Below, piece after piece: positions 36,255 to 47,829 of a stretch of DNA of 64,000 bases. How positions within the stretch are numbered: the first letter of the stretch is position 1; each line of letters opens with the position of its first letter. This stretch comes from Tetracentron sinense (Eukaryota > Streptophyta > Magnoliopsida > Trochodendrales > Trochodendraceae): assembly GCA_015143295.1 (NCBI GenBank), contig CM026570.1, forward strand, positions 6,782,047 to 6,846,046. The letters run 5' to 3'. The notes beneath the pieces were generated by a model. It worked only from the letters and a program-made list of their open reading frames with translations. It was not told the DNA's origin and did no database searches. The position numbers were made by a program, and so were the translations under genes.

Positions 36255-37010
36255 AAAGCATCATCTATGGTTCTTATGAGTTCTTGTGAGCTTATGGGAT
36301 TCCTTACGAGTTCTTGTGAGCTTATGAGTCTTATGATGAGATTCCTTACGAGTTCTTATGAGCTTATGAGTCTTATGAGATTCCTTACGAGTTCTTGTAA
36401 GCTTATGAGTCTTATGAAATTTCTTATGAGTTCTTATGAGCTTATGAGTCTTATGAAATTTCTTACGAGTTCTTGTAAGATTCTTGTGAGACTTGCTTGT
36501 AAGCAAGAGGTTAGCACCCGCACAACCCTGGGCTACCAACCTCCTTGACATTCTACTTAACTTGTGAGACCTTCTTGTGAGCTAGAGATTAGCACCCGCA
36601 CAATCCTGGGCTACTAATCTCCTTGACTATCCAATAACTTGTGAGCCTTTTCTTATGAGTAAGAGGTTAGTACCATTCACTTGGGCTACCAACCTCTTTG
36701 ACAATATCCTTATGAGCCTTTCTTATGAGCCAGATGTTAGTACCCTTCACTTGGGCTACCAACCTTCTTGACAATATCCTTATGAGTATTTCTTATGAGC
36801 CAGAGGTTAGCACCCTTAACCGGGGCTACCAACCTCCTTGACAATCCACCGTACTTATGAGACTTCCTTTCAAGATTCTTATGAGCAAGAGGTTAACACC
36901 CGTAAAACCTCGGGCTGCCAACCTCCTTGACAAATTTTCTTATGAGTAAGAGGTTAGTACCCACAAAACCCTGGGCTACCAACCTCCTTAACAATTCCTC
37001 TACTTATGAG
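36255..37010. repeat. Tandem minisatellites inside the solo LTR
   Basis: First come short units of TTCTTATGAGCTTATGAGTC/TTCTTACGAGTTCTTGTGAG type (about 36267-36490). Then about seven copies of a roughly 80-110-bp unit follow, containing GAGGTTAGTACC, TGGGCTACCAACCTCCTTGA and TTATGAG. A 96-codon open frame across the first block on the minus strand is low-complexity and not a gene. Confidence 0.85.
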
Positions 37011-38067
37011 CATTTCTTGTTATTTTGATTCTTAGTGCTTATGAGAAAATCTCAGTTTATACATGCGTGCTCATGCATAGAAACTTGTGAAATCATGATG
37101 GCATAGGATACTTCAATCTTTCCATAGTTATATGAGAAATTAAGAAACATATTAAGCATATTAACACGATTTTTCATTTGGGAAAAACTCTATAGATCGT
37201 GCTTCCATAGTCTTAGTTAATTTCATTAAATCTTCTTATGCATTTCATCAAACAGTTGACATTTGACATCTAGATAGCATTCCATCCACGTTTTTATTGT
37301 TCAAACATTTCATCGATCACCTTTCATTCAATAATTCTATAAGCCTTTAACTCCCATTTTCTTAGCATTTCCTTACATTTACATAGACATTGGGGATGCA
37401 ATGAAAATATATGTATAGCATTTGAAGAAGTACATCGAGCACATTAATGCATTTACTAAATTGGGGAAAATCGCTAAATCATGGTTCATAGTTTTGAGTT
37501 TGTTTTCCACACATGCATTTCATCAAACACCTTGCATACAACATTTTCTCTAAGCTTTCAACTCATAATTTCTTAGTCTTAAATGGTTAAGTCTATTCAT
37601 GCATTTTATCAAACACATTGAGTGTGTGTGTTATAAGTACATTGCCTTTCCCATTTCCCATTTCATTTAATCTTCACATTGTTAGGGAACACATTAGATT
37701 TCCATAAAGAGGGGTATACAAGATCAATTCATGAACATTCTCAAAGAAATCCTAAGTTATTGCCAAGTTAACTAGAAGGGTATACTAAACCTTAAAGATT
37801 TCCCCAAATCTTGAAGAAAACCCTTGATTTGGAAGTCCTTGAGTAGGGATCTCCTAGCTTGATGGAGGATGATCCTTGCTTGAAAATCTTCAAGCTTTGA
37901 GCTCCATTGATCTCCCTTTGATCTTACTTCAAAACCCCTCTTGTATTTCCCTCAATATCCTCTTCTTAGGTTTAGGGTAAACCAAAACCCTCTAAATAAT
38001 CCTCTCTTTATAGATAAAGGGGTGAAATCCCCAAAAAAAATCGCACAAAGGAAACAAAATTGCGCGC

Positions 38068-38191
38068 CTACGATCGTTTGTAGGCTTCCCACGATCGATC
38101 GTAGACTTGATAGTGAGTTTTTAGTATTTTTGGAACTCTACGATCGTTCGTAGCTACGATCGTTCCTAGGTCATTTACCAACGATCGTAAC
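38068..38191. repeat. Cluster of ACGATCG palindromic motifs in the LTR
   Basis: CTACGATCGTTTGTAG, CCACGATCGATCGTAG, CTACGATCGTTCGTAG, CTACGATCGTTCCTAG and AACGATCGTAA occur within about 125 bp. They may be LTR regulatory elements; function unknown. Confidence 0.75.
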
Positions 38192-39196
38192 TTTTGCAGC
38201 AACTTTCCAGATTTTTCTAGCATCGGTATTTTAGTCATAACTTTTGACTCCCTTATTAGATTTTGATGATTCAACTTGCATTGGATTCGTTTTTCGAAGG
38301 AAAACAACTTTCATGTTTTACAGAAACCCTAATTCTTTTTTCTTCATGGATGAATTTTCCTCTAAAGCTAACTGGTCTGAAACTAGGTTTCAGCAAACCC
38401 AACTCCGGAAATTCAACGAGTTACTCAACCCCGACTCAAAATATGGAAAAATGATCAACATGAACCTCATAAAGGGTTCCAATACCTTTCTAAAAATTCA
38501 AGAATCACTCGATTCCAAGCAACGGTGACTAAACTAAAGCTCTTTAAAGTTGAAGGTAAGTGAAGACATACCCCTTTAACACTCAAAACAATTCGAGTGC
38601 TTTCACACTCTTTTCCCCTTGGGTCCAACACCCTAATCACACCTCATGACTCATTCCCAATAGGTTTTTAACCCACCTCGGTGATCGTTGAAATCACACC
38701 AATATGCATGAAATGCCCCGACCTCTTTATACCTCGCGCACTAGCACTATTCACCATTCACTATTCACTTACATCCCATTACACTTAGGGTATTTTCATA
38801 CCCCATATACCTTGAATCTGACCCCTACTCCATTCTCATAACTCACAGTCCTAGGTTTTTAAATCAAACTAAGGTAACCAGTTGGGCACAACCCATATGC
38901 AAGGAAGGCCACAGCTGCTACAAAATCCCTTGAATTGACACTATTCACCGTACTATTCACTTAATGCTTTGAGTATGCTTTTATACTCCTTGCATGTTTT
39001 CCCAAAACACCTTACACTTCTTGATTCATACACTAAATTCACATCGTACACAGGCCATGAGAAAACCCTCACTCTCATGAACTAAGCCCAACTTATAATA
39101 AAGGCTTTTGGCTTTCCCGATACTAGTGCCCTAGGCACTATTCACTGACACTATTCACTTGAACAGTGAACCTAATTTTCGGGGTTCTACACTTCA

Positions 39197-39571
39197 AGAA
39201 CGGGTGACTTTTGGTATCCCTATCTACTAGGGTTTCAAGTCAATTTATGAGTAATGACGAGATTGGATAGGCAATGTCTACCTTAATTTCATAAAGGATC
39301 AATTTTGTCATTCAATTTTGAATAAGAACCGCCTCAACAGAAATTCAAACGATTCAATTTGGAAAATAGTTAACGTACCTGGGATATCCATTTGCAAACC
39401 TAAGGCTGGATCTCATTGGTCTATGCCCCCCCCACTCACAACTCCATTGATCGAAGTTCCATTCCCCAGAGGGTGTGAGTGTTGTCATCTCCACTCGCCC
39501 ATAACTTAAAACAAATACTAACCTATTTAGAAGGCATATTCCCCATATATATGTATATATCCGACCATTGG
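39197..39571. other. Intergenic sequence between the solo LTR and hAT element
   Basis: No gene or repeat was recognised. Confidence 0.5.
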
Positions 39572-39579
39572 GTGTCAAC

Positions 39580-41620
39580 CAGGGGCGGAACTAGGATTCT
39601 TTTGTAGAGGGGCTAACAATGGGGGTTTGGGGGCGTAGTCCCCGAAATGTATTCTGAGGGCCAAGTTCATGGGTCATCGAGTATGTTTGTGACCGTTTGT
39701 AAAGAGTATATTTTTGGAAGGGGATTATTCTACCCCCGCTTATTACATGTTCATCCTTACACTACCCCATTTGATAGCAGTTGCTCTAGAGAAAGCACGT
39801 AGGAAATTTCACTAGAGGTCAACATGATAGGTTTAAGTATCATCTAGTGGCGTGGGACAAGATTTGTAGGTCAAAGGAGGGAGGAGGTTTGAACTCAAAA
39901 TTGCTTGTTTAGGTGAACAATGCGTTACTAGGAAAATGGGTCTGGAGGTTTGGGAAGGAGAGAGATTTTGTGGCGGGCCATCATAGTGGCCAGACATGGT
40001 AAGATCTCGAGTTGGGTCCGGAGGTTGGTCAAAGGGGCTCATGTTATAGGGTTTTGAAAGGGGATTATGATTGTTGCCAACTTGGTAACGCATAACTCCA
40101 GCTTTAAAGTTGGTTGTGGCTTAGAGGTTAAATTTTGGAAAGATGTCTGGTGTGGTCTAATGAAATTCAAAAATGAATTTAGCAGTATCTTCCTTCTGGC
40201 TAAGGATAGGAAAGCTCTTGCCAGAGACTACTTCCATATGGGTGAGGATGGAGTGGTGTGGTGTCCAGTGTTGAGGCGTGATCTCAACGATTTTGAAGTG
40301 GAGGTCCTAGGTAGGCTACTAGAGCATCTAGCATCTTGTCATGTTTGGCCTCAAGGTAGAGATGTTTGGATTTGGTCTAGAGGCAACAATGGACGATTCT
40401 CAGTTAGATTATTATTACAATCCTTAGAGTCTGTCTCTGTCGGTTCCTTTCCTCATAGGGTGGTGTGGAATCCTGATATTCTATCAAGGTATCTTTTTCC
40501 CTTTGGAATGATGCATTGAATAAAATGTTGATATTTGATCATTTGAAGAGTAGAGGGTGGAGGATGACTAATCGTTGTTTCATGTGCCTTCAAGTGGAAG
40601 AATCAGTGGATCATCTGCTTTTGCATTGTTATATCGCAAAAGACGAATGAGGTTTTTCCTCTCCCGAGTTTGTGTGGAGTGGTTTTTTCCTTCATCATTT
40701 CAAAGCTTCTTATCTTGTTGGTTTTTATTAAGTGAGATTCAGTTTCGATCGGTAATATGGTCGTTGCTCCCAGGTGCTATAGCATGGTCTATATGGAAAG
40801 AGGGGAATAAGAGAGTGTTCGATAACTCTCATTCTTCTTATCTTCGTTTATGCTCTCGCATACGCTCTGTTATAATTAGTTCGACAAATCTAGAGAAATA
40901 AGAAACCAAGCAATCGCACAAAAGAGACTAAATATACGTGGTTTGGCAAGGTGCCTACGTCTACGGGAGAAAATGGTAAAAAAATCCACTAAGAACACAG
41001 GAGAAAAACAGTGTACACAAGCTCTCTCTAAAACCCTCGAAAAGACAAAACGGGTCAAAAATACGGGTCAAAATTTCGACCGAGGGCTTTGCCCCCGGAC
41101 CCCCATGGCCCACACATTGCCTATTAATCGGGTTGCATACCAGGTCATCAAGGATCCGAGTAAGATCCATACCAACTTCCCAACAAAACCCATATACAGA
41201 ATTTGAGCCAAAACTCACATGCTCCATGGTGTTTCATTTGACGGGATGGGGAAGACTCATAGGAGATTTTGGTTATCCTTGTGTGATAGTCAAGCATTCT
41301 GATTAATTTGATGTTGGGGAGATATTTCATTTACTATGCTTATGCTTTTCATCTTTGTTTTTACTTGCCTATTGAGTTCACACTCTTGTGAATTCTATCT
41401 TGTACTATTTACCCTTGCATTTTGATCTTTATATATACTTTGATTTATCGATTTAAAAAATTAATATATATATATATATATATTTTAGGGGACTAAAGCC
41501 CCCGTCCTCCTAGCTCTACTCCTCTCCCATGCTACACCCCTATAATTAATACTATACACATTTTTTTCTAAATTTTTAGGGGAGCTGAAGCCCCCCTAGG
41601 CCTTATGTGGCTCCACCCTG
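39580..41620. mobile_element. hAT-type element with perfect 8-bp target duplication
   Basis: The left end CAGGGGCGGAACTAGG and right end GTGGCTCCACCCTG are inverted repeats. The direct repeat GTGTCAAC flanks it exactly (39572-39579, 41621-41628). A GGGGCTTTAGCCCCC-like motif recurs near the ends. It holds a LINE fragment (39830-40900) and no transposase. Same family as 22062-27623. Confidence 0.92.
39830..40900 (+). mobile_element. LINE C-terminal fragment nested in the hAT element
   Basis: Plus-strand reading gives HLVAWDKICRSKEGGGLNSKL, then NNALLGKWVWRFGKER. The frame at 40067-40519 follows (VGCGLEVKFWKDVWCG, GRDVWIWSRGNNGRFSV), then the zinc-binding end (NRCFMCLQVEESVDHLL, frame-shifted) and WSIWKEGNKRVFDNS. 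Stops and shifts are present. No A tail was seen at the right, so both ends are incomplete. Confidence 0.8.
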
Positions 41621-41628
41621 GTGTCAAC

Positions 41629-41799
41629 GTGAGTTCCTTGAAAGACATATGACAAAATATCAATTCAATCAGAGTGTCTAGACCATCCGTTTAGACATTA
41701 AAAAATCAATAATTTCTAAAGCTCAGGTAGGAACTTAATGTTAATGAACTAAGGCCTAGTGGGATTATCAAATGACTCAGCTTAAAGATTGAATGGTCC
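41629..41799. other. Short intergenic stretch
   Basis: Right flank of the hAT target site. Nothing was recognised. Confidence 0.5.
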
Positions 41800-44003
41800 A
41801 ATTGGAAGGGATTTCACTTAAACACATCACGGTACTGAGGCGCTCTCTCAACTCATCCATAGAGCCACAGTGCAAAATCAGCTGAGCGAGATTCGAGTGG
41901 CTAGGGGAACTCCGAACGTTTCCCACCTCCTCTTTGCGGATGAGTGTGTGATTTTGGCCCAAGCTAACACCGAAGAACCTACCCAGCTTATGGATATTTT
42001 GGATAGGTATGGGAAAGCTTCAGACCAATGGGTAAATCCTAACAAATCTAGTGTTACTTTTTGTACAAATACTCCCAAGCGTTTCCGGAAAATGATAGTC
42101 CAAATCCTCAATATCTGAAATCTTAAAGCCCCAAACAAATATATTGGTTTGCTAGCCGTGTTTACTAGATCAAAAACAAATCTTTTTGATTCTCTTAAAT
42201 TGCGAATTTTGAGACGGTCGAAAGGTTGGAAGGAGAAATTACTTTCTCAAGCCGGTAGAGGAGTCCTACTCAAAACAATTGTACAAAAAACAATTGTAGA
42301 AGCTGTGCCAATTTTTGCGATTTGTTGTTTTAAATTGCCAAAGAGTTGGATCTCGACGGTTAATGTGGCAATGGCAAAATTCTGGTGGAGTCAGGATCAA
42401 GGAAGGAAGATCCATTGGTTACGGTGGGACAAGCTTTGTATCCCGAAGGACAAAGGTGGTTTGGGGTTTAGGGACTTGGAAGCTTTCAACTTGGGTCTTC
42501 TAGCCAAACAAGACTGGCGTTTGCAGGCTAATCCTTCTTCCCTATGGGCTCAAGTTTTAAAATCTCTTTATTATCCCCGCTCATCATTAACTAGTTGTTC
42601 ACCCTTCATGGGCTTGGTGAAGCATCCTAGGGGGCGGGAAGTTCTTCAGAAGGGTATTCGTTGGCAAATCGGGGATGGACGCGGGGTGCGGGTAGGTGAC
42701 AACCCATGGATTCCTACTGTTCCTCAATTTAAGCCGACCCCATTACAAGGGATTTCACTTAAACACATCACAGTCTCTCAGCTCATCAACGACGGCACCA
42801 AGAGCTGGGATTTGCACCACCTCTCGCAACTACTAACCAGTTCTTCCATTGCAGAAATTTCCAAGATTCCAATCAGTGGACAAAATGTCCCCGACAAGCT
42901 CATCTGGCATTTCTCTAATTCGGGGCATTTCAAAGCTAGCTTGGCCACCCACTAGGCAAAACACATGCTTCTCCTTCGTAAGCCTTCTGGGAGTCACTCG
43001 GTCGGTCCTCCCATAGACGTTGAGTGGAGGAAAATATGGAAAGTGCCGGTCCCTCCAAGATTCAGACCTTCGTCTAGAAGGTCTGCCACAATGAAATTGC
43101 AACAACATCCAACCTTCAATGACGGAATATAAACATCGATGAGGTGTGTAGACTCTGCAATGAGAAAGAAGAAACTACTACCCACATGTTTCTAATGCGT
43201 GAGCCATATGGTTCGGCTCCCAATTATCCCTCAAGCTTCCTCCTCTAGTAGCTGATCCTTTACTTCTTGGTGGAAGAAATGGTCGATATGCCTAGAATTT
43301 AGTAACCAAGTTGGTTCCTTATCCTCACGCATCTGCGCCACCCAGAGTTTATATGGAAGCATCGAAATGAGGTTATTTTTCAAGGACAATTATCATCAGC
43401 CAATTAGAGGGGTTTATTCGGGAGCTCTCAGAATCCCAAAAGCCATCTTCAGCAGACCCCACCCCCCAGCTAGGTTTGATGGGAAACCCCCACTCAAGAA
43501 TGGATAAAAATTAATGTCGAAGGCGCATCCCTTTCATCCCATATAGCAGCTGGAACAGGAATCATCACAAGAAATCATACAAGTTGAACCCTTGTATCCC
43601 TCCAAAAGGTGCTTACTAGGGGCAGCTGAAGCAGAAGCTATCCGTTTGGGCCTTCAAATCGCTAGTTCTAACAGATGGCAATAGGTGATCATCGAATCAG
43701 ATTTTAAGGAGATTGTCGACTCTATTCGTGACACATCCATTTTGACTCATTGGGAGATTGATGCCATTTTGTCTTGTCTGACATCTAGTGACTCTGTCAT
43801 CAGTGTGGATCAGTTGTATTCTACATTATAAGGCACCAAGCAAATCAGGTTGCTCATGATATAGCCCAAGAGACTCTAAATGCACGCATTCGCAATTGCA
43901 ATTTGTCTTCCTGTATTTCCAATTTCAATTGGGGGCCTCGTCCCCTGATGATGTAATCTTTTCCCATAGTTTATGAAGTGAATCTGTTGACCAAAAAAAA
44001 AAA
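41800..44003 (+). mobile_element. L1-type LINE 3' part with RNase H remnant
   Basis: 41870-42118 encodes the end of the RT palm/fingers (VSHLLFADECVILAQAN). 42149-42955 gives an open 268-codon frame with NLFDSLKLRILRRSKGWKEK, LSQAGRGVLLKTIVQ, FWWSQDQGRKIHWL and GGLGFRDLEAFNLGLLAKQ. A decayed RNase H lies at 43490-43850 (WIKINVEGASLSSHIAAGTG, GAAEAEAIRLGLQIA, IIESDFKEIVDSI). It ends in an A tail at about 43993-44003. The RNase H end marks a different L1 lineage from the LINE at 22213-26712. A stretch at 41806-41865 resembles 42746-42805 and looks rearranged. Confidence 0.82.
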
Positions 44004-44089
44004 ACTGTAACTCATGGTCATGTGAGCTCCACATCCGAGTGTGTGTGTTGGCCTATGTGACTCCAAAAAAAAAAAAAAAGTGAGCCACA
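44004..44089. other. Short A-rich intergenic sequence
   Basis: It includes a second A run at about 44064-44079 downstream of the LINE tail. Confidence 0.5.
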
Positions 44090-44341
44090 TATAAAAACCG
44101 AGCCAAACGGCCCCTAAGCAATACATTTTAAAGCTAATTACGAGGGACCTGCCATATAATACAGCAAGCAAGGGTCGCGGGCCGAAATAGTGAGAAACTC
44201 AGGGGCTCTCCTCTCCCTAGTTTTCTTACTTTTGTTCCCGCTGTGTGTGCGTGGGTTTTTTTGCTTCTCTCCGTCGACCTCGTTTTCTCTCTCTTCTCCA
44301 GAATCACTTCCGAGGTTTCGTTTCTCGCCGTAGCCAAACAA
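44090..44341 (+). promoter_or_regulatory. Probable core promoter and first 5' UTR exon of the J-domain gene
   Basis: A TATA-like TATAAAAA lies at 44090-44097. A pyrimidine-rich leader (CTCTCCTCTCCC, TTCTCTCTCTTCTCC) follows, then a donor AACAA|GTAAAG at 44341/44342. The nearest good acceptor is TTTTGCAG at 49671, opening a non-coding exon 49672-49754 that ends ATTCG|GTAATT. The exon with the start codon would begin after the AG at 49938. This layout is inferred from splice signals, not transcripts. Confidence 0.5.
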
Positions 44342-44856
44342 GTAAAGCTCTCTTTCTGCATTTTAGCTTCTTTCTTACTTAAAGTAACTGTGTGTTTTCT
44401 TCGATAAATCATTTCTAGGGTTTTCAGATTGTTTTAAACTGTGTTAGGTTTGGAAGATGTTTCTACATGGGAAGCATTTTAATTCGTGGGGTTTTCTCGT
44501 TTTTATCCTCGTTTTAGGGTTGTTTGTTAGGGACGTTTTGTTGATTTATTTGGTGGGATTGTTCTGGTTTTGTTTGCTGTATTCTATTTTCGTTAATGAG
44601 TATTAGGTTTTGGATATTTTAGTGTTGAGTATCTACGGTTTTGAGTTCCTTTTTGATATCCTAGGGCAGAATTAGGGTTTTTGTTTTTCTTCATTTTTGC
44701 TTTTTAAAAAGTTTTTCCTGGTTAGCTCTGGGAGGTCTATTTTTACTAACGCGGTTAGTTTTGATAATTGTATTTGGTTTGTGAAGTTTTTTGTTTGCTC
44801 TTTTGCTTCAATTGAATATTGAATTTCAAGTTGTTTGTTTTTTTGTATATATATAT

Positions 44857-44963
44857 ATATATATATTTTTTGATGGGTTATTACTTCTTTCTCGAGTTTA
44901 TGTGCTTGTAAACTCTCAACATGCTGTAATGCCTTTTTCTCTGATATATATATATATATATAT
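44857..44963. repeat. Two (TA)n microsatellites
   Basis: ATAT runs lie at about 44847-44866 and 44945-44966 inside the proposed 5' UTR intron. Confidence 0.8.
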
Positions 44964-45209
44964 ATAGCCATTACTGACCGATAAAAAAAAATTTGAGGTG
45001 TGCACAGTGGAATTTATGCTGAGGCTTTTGTTGTGTAAGTGGATGTTGTGATTGTCTCTACATGTAATACTCACATCCTTGAAAAAAAATATTAAATCCT
45101 TGGGTTGAACTCCTTGAATGCCAAGCATATATAATTTTTATTTTTTTTTGATGTTTTCCTCAATTAGATAGGCAGCTAGACTTCAGAGGCAATGTGAAGT
45201 GCTTGTTAC

Positions 45210-45538
45210 CAGTGTTACAAATCTCATTCTCAGGTTTTTATCGGCTGAAGTTTTTCTCGAGAAATTTTCAAATCAGGAGTTTTTTTCTCGGGTATTTCTC
45301 ACCTAAATTTTTGGCAATGATTAAAAGTTTAATTAAATTACAGAAAATAATACAAAAATATTGGGTGATATTTTAAAAATATCGGCTAAATCTTGTGATA
45401 TTAATGTTATAAATAGAGAAAATCATATTTCTTGCGATTTTTAAAACGTTGCGATAAAAAAGGAGTTTTAAACTTTAGATGTTTTTCTTGGTATTTTTCG
45501 GAAGAAAGTAGGTTTTTCTCGGGAGATTTGTAACAGTG
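45210..45538. mobile_element. hAT-type MITE, 329 bp
   Basis: The left end CAGTGTTACAAATCTC and right end GAGATTTGTAACAGTG are near-perfect inverted repeats. Flanks are CTTGTTAC (45202-45209) and CTTGTAAC (45539-45546), an 8-bp duplication with one mismatch. TTTTCTCGGG-type motifs recur inside. No coding capacity. Confidence 0.85.
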
Positions 45539-46289
45539 CTTGTAACCATCCTGATTCCCTACACGAGGCTGCAATTTGAGTTAAATAAAAATGAGAGAAA
45601 ATCTTCCAACTGATAATTTTTAGTTTTTTACTAATCCAACATGGATATCTTAAATGAGTAATGGTGCAAAGCCATGTAGTTTCTACATGTTGAGTGTCAC
45701 CACGTGGATGCAGGCACTCCTAGGAAGTGGTGTGCCATACAATTAAAAGGCTTGGGAAGATATTCTTTGGTTAGAGGTCCAGAGGGGATCTCTTGAGTGG
45801 ACTCCATTAATTAAGTACCAAACAAAGAACCACATAAGATCTTATGTCTTTCAAATTAATACATAAGTTTGAATATGGAATAGGATAGAATGGGTAAGCT
45901 TAATTGAATCTAGCAATTAAAAGTCAAACCCATCAGGTCAAGTTCGCTCAAGAGATCCCCACTCCAGTCAAGCTCATGGAAACTGATACGTATTGTTCGA
46001 TATGTATCGGTTTCAGTGGGGTCCTATATGATATTATAGGTAATATGTTAAATTGAAGGGACAAAGAAGACTCGTCCAAAACCAATATGTATCGGTAGGA
46101 CTTGGCCAATATGTATCGGCATCATTAGACTCGTTTGGCGCCATCTCTTATCTCTTATATGAGGTTATGTTAAAACTCTAAAAATACATCTCATTCGTTC
46201 TTTTTTCCTTCTCTCCTCTCCTTCTACACCCCAAAACTCAAACATCTTTTGAGTTTTTATGATAAAAAACTTGATTTGAAGTCTCAATA

Positions 46290-47438
46290 CATAGTTCAAA
46301 AACTCGACGAGTTACTCGACTCGATAGAGTTTTGAGTTAAGTTGCCTTAATACTCAAAGGAGACACTATTCGGCAAGTTACTCAGGTGACTCGGTTGAGT
46401 CAAGTCGAGGTTTTCGACTCACCAGACTAGGTCGAGTCACAGAAGGGTATTTTTACCATTTTTTTTTATCGATATCATTTACATTTTAAAAAAAAACCTA
46501 AACTCGAATGTCACACTATTTTTATATCATATATTTTGGGGGCTGCAAAGCCTACCTACTATGGGTTTTGTTAAACCTAATTTTTGGGTTTGAGGCTGCA
46601 AAACCAACCTACTTTAAGTTCTTTTAACCCAAGTTTTTCGAATTATTTGTGGTTCAATCTTAGATAAAATGTCAAGAAATTGGTAACTGCCTAATTGGTA
46701 CATATCTATACTATAATATAAAGAAATAAGTGTCACCTAACCCCCTCTCGTTGCTCTCTAATCTTCAATTCTAGGAATCCTGTGAGTTCTATTTTAAGGA
46801 TGCCATGTGACACCCTTCTTTAATCTCAACTATTAACTCTCTCTCACACACACGTCTCCCTCACAATTCAGAAACCATTAGAAGGATTTTAGGAGATTGT
46901 GATAAGAGGGATAGATAGAGAATGTAGAAAGAGATTTTAGGGGATTGTGATAAGAGGGAGAGAGAGTGTAGAGATTTATTTTTTTATTCATACCCGTGCA
47001 TCGCACGGGGTCTCTATTAGTATATGCATATACATAGTAACAAAATTCTCCGAATTTTGAAAAAATTGCAAATTATTCACGAATTTTAGGTGTGCCGAAT
47101 TATTCACGAATTTTAGGTTTGCCGAATTATTCTTGAATTATTCCCCGATATTGCAAATTATTCCCGAATTTCGCAATAATCTTTTTAGTTCGACAAAGTA
47201 AACTACTTATTTTGTATATTATCTAATCAAATTGTTGAATATATTTTTATAATTATCGTTTTTTTTCCCAAATTGTTCCTAGATTTTTCAGATTTTTTCT
47301 GAACTTGACCCTTGCCGAATTATTCTCGAACCCTAACTTCGTCACTATATATATATATGTAATATTCTAAGTTAGACCGAGTCGAGTTTTCCGAGTTACT
47401 TGTCTCGGGTAATTTTTGAGTCAAGTTTTTGAACTATG
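46290..47438. mobile_element. hAT-like element, 1.15 kb, with subterminal GAGTCGAGT repeats
   Basis: The ends CATAGTTCAAAAACTCGAC and GTCAAGTTTTTGAACTATG are inverted repeats with two mismatches. GACTCG and CGAGTC motifs crowd both ends. Flanking octamers TCTCAATA and TTCCAATC match at five of eight positions, so the target duplication is weak. A Helitron is nested at 46705-47020. Confidence 0.65.
46705..47020 (+). mobile_element. Small non-autonomous Helitron
   Basis: The 5' end TCTATACTATAATATAAA has the TC start typical of plant Helitrons. The 3' end has the hairpin CCCGTGCATCGCACGGGG followed by TCTCTATTAG, near the usual CTRR end. The insertion lies between A (46704) and T (47021). It contains a near-perfect tandem duplication of about 45 bp (GATTTTAGGRGATTGTGATA twice). 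No Rep/helicase. Confidence 0.8.
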
Positions 47439-47829
47439 TTCCAATCAATGGATTGAAGAATTTATCATTAAGTTCTTCCATTGCTCGTTTGAATCAGATT
47501 AGTTTCCTCTTTTCTTTTGATGGAAACAATGTTTATTACCAAAAACACTCGTTAAATGTTGTTAAGATTCATGGATTTCAATTGAAATTCATGAACATTT
47601 GTTTATTTAGGACGTTAGGTAGGGATGTTATCGAGCCAAGCCGAGTAGTGGGATGTTCAAGCTTGTTTATTAAGTAAACGAGCTCGAAAATCAAGCTTGA
47701 GCTTTGCTTGTTTATTAAATAAACGAGTTCAAGGTTTAACACACGAGCTTGAGCAGTTTGCGAGCAGCTTGATTCGTTAGATATAGCTATTTATTTGGTT
47801 TAAATTTTACTTTATTATCCTCGTATAGG

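Larger units (their letters stand above)
35692..39191. mobile_element. Solo LTR, 3,500 bp, probably Gypsy
   Basis: It begins TGTAACGCCCCGAAA and ends TTTTCGGGGTTCTACA, so it has TG...CA ends with a short inverted match. The perfect 5-bp duplication CTTCA flanks it (35687-35691, 39192-39196). No gag-pol is present, so it is a solo LTR left by recombination between two LTRs. The TGTAACGCCCC start and great length resemble LTRs of Tekay/Del-type Gypsy elements; that family call is from memory. Inside are a tandem minisatellite (36255-37010), an ACGATCG cluster (38068-38191) and repeated CTATTCAC motifs near the right end. Confidence 0.85.

Noticed and set aside
36261..36551. 96-codon frame with repeated THKLTRTRKESHK words
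   Set aside because: It is generated by the minisatellite inside the solo LTR; repeats lacking stops give open frames in several phases.
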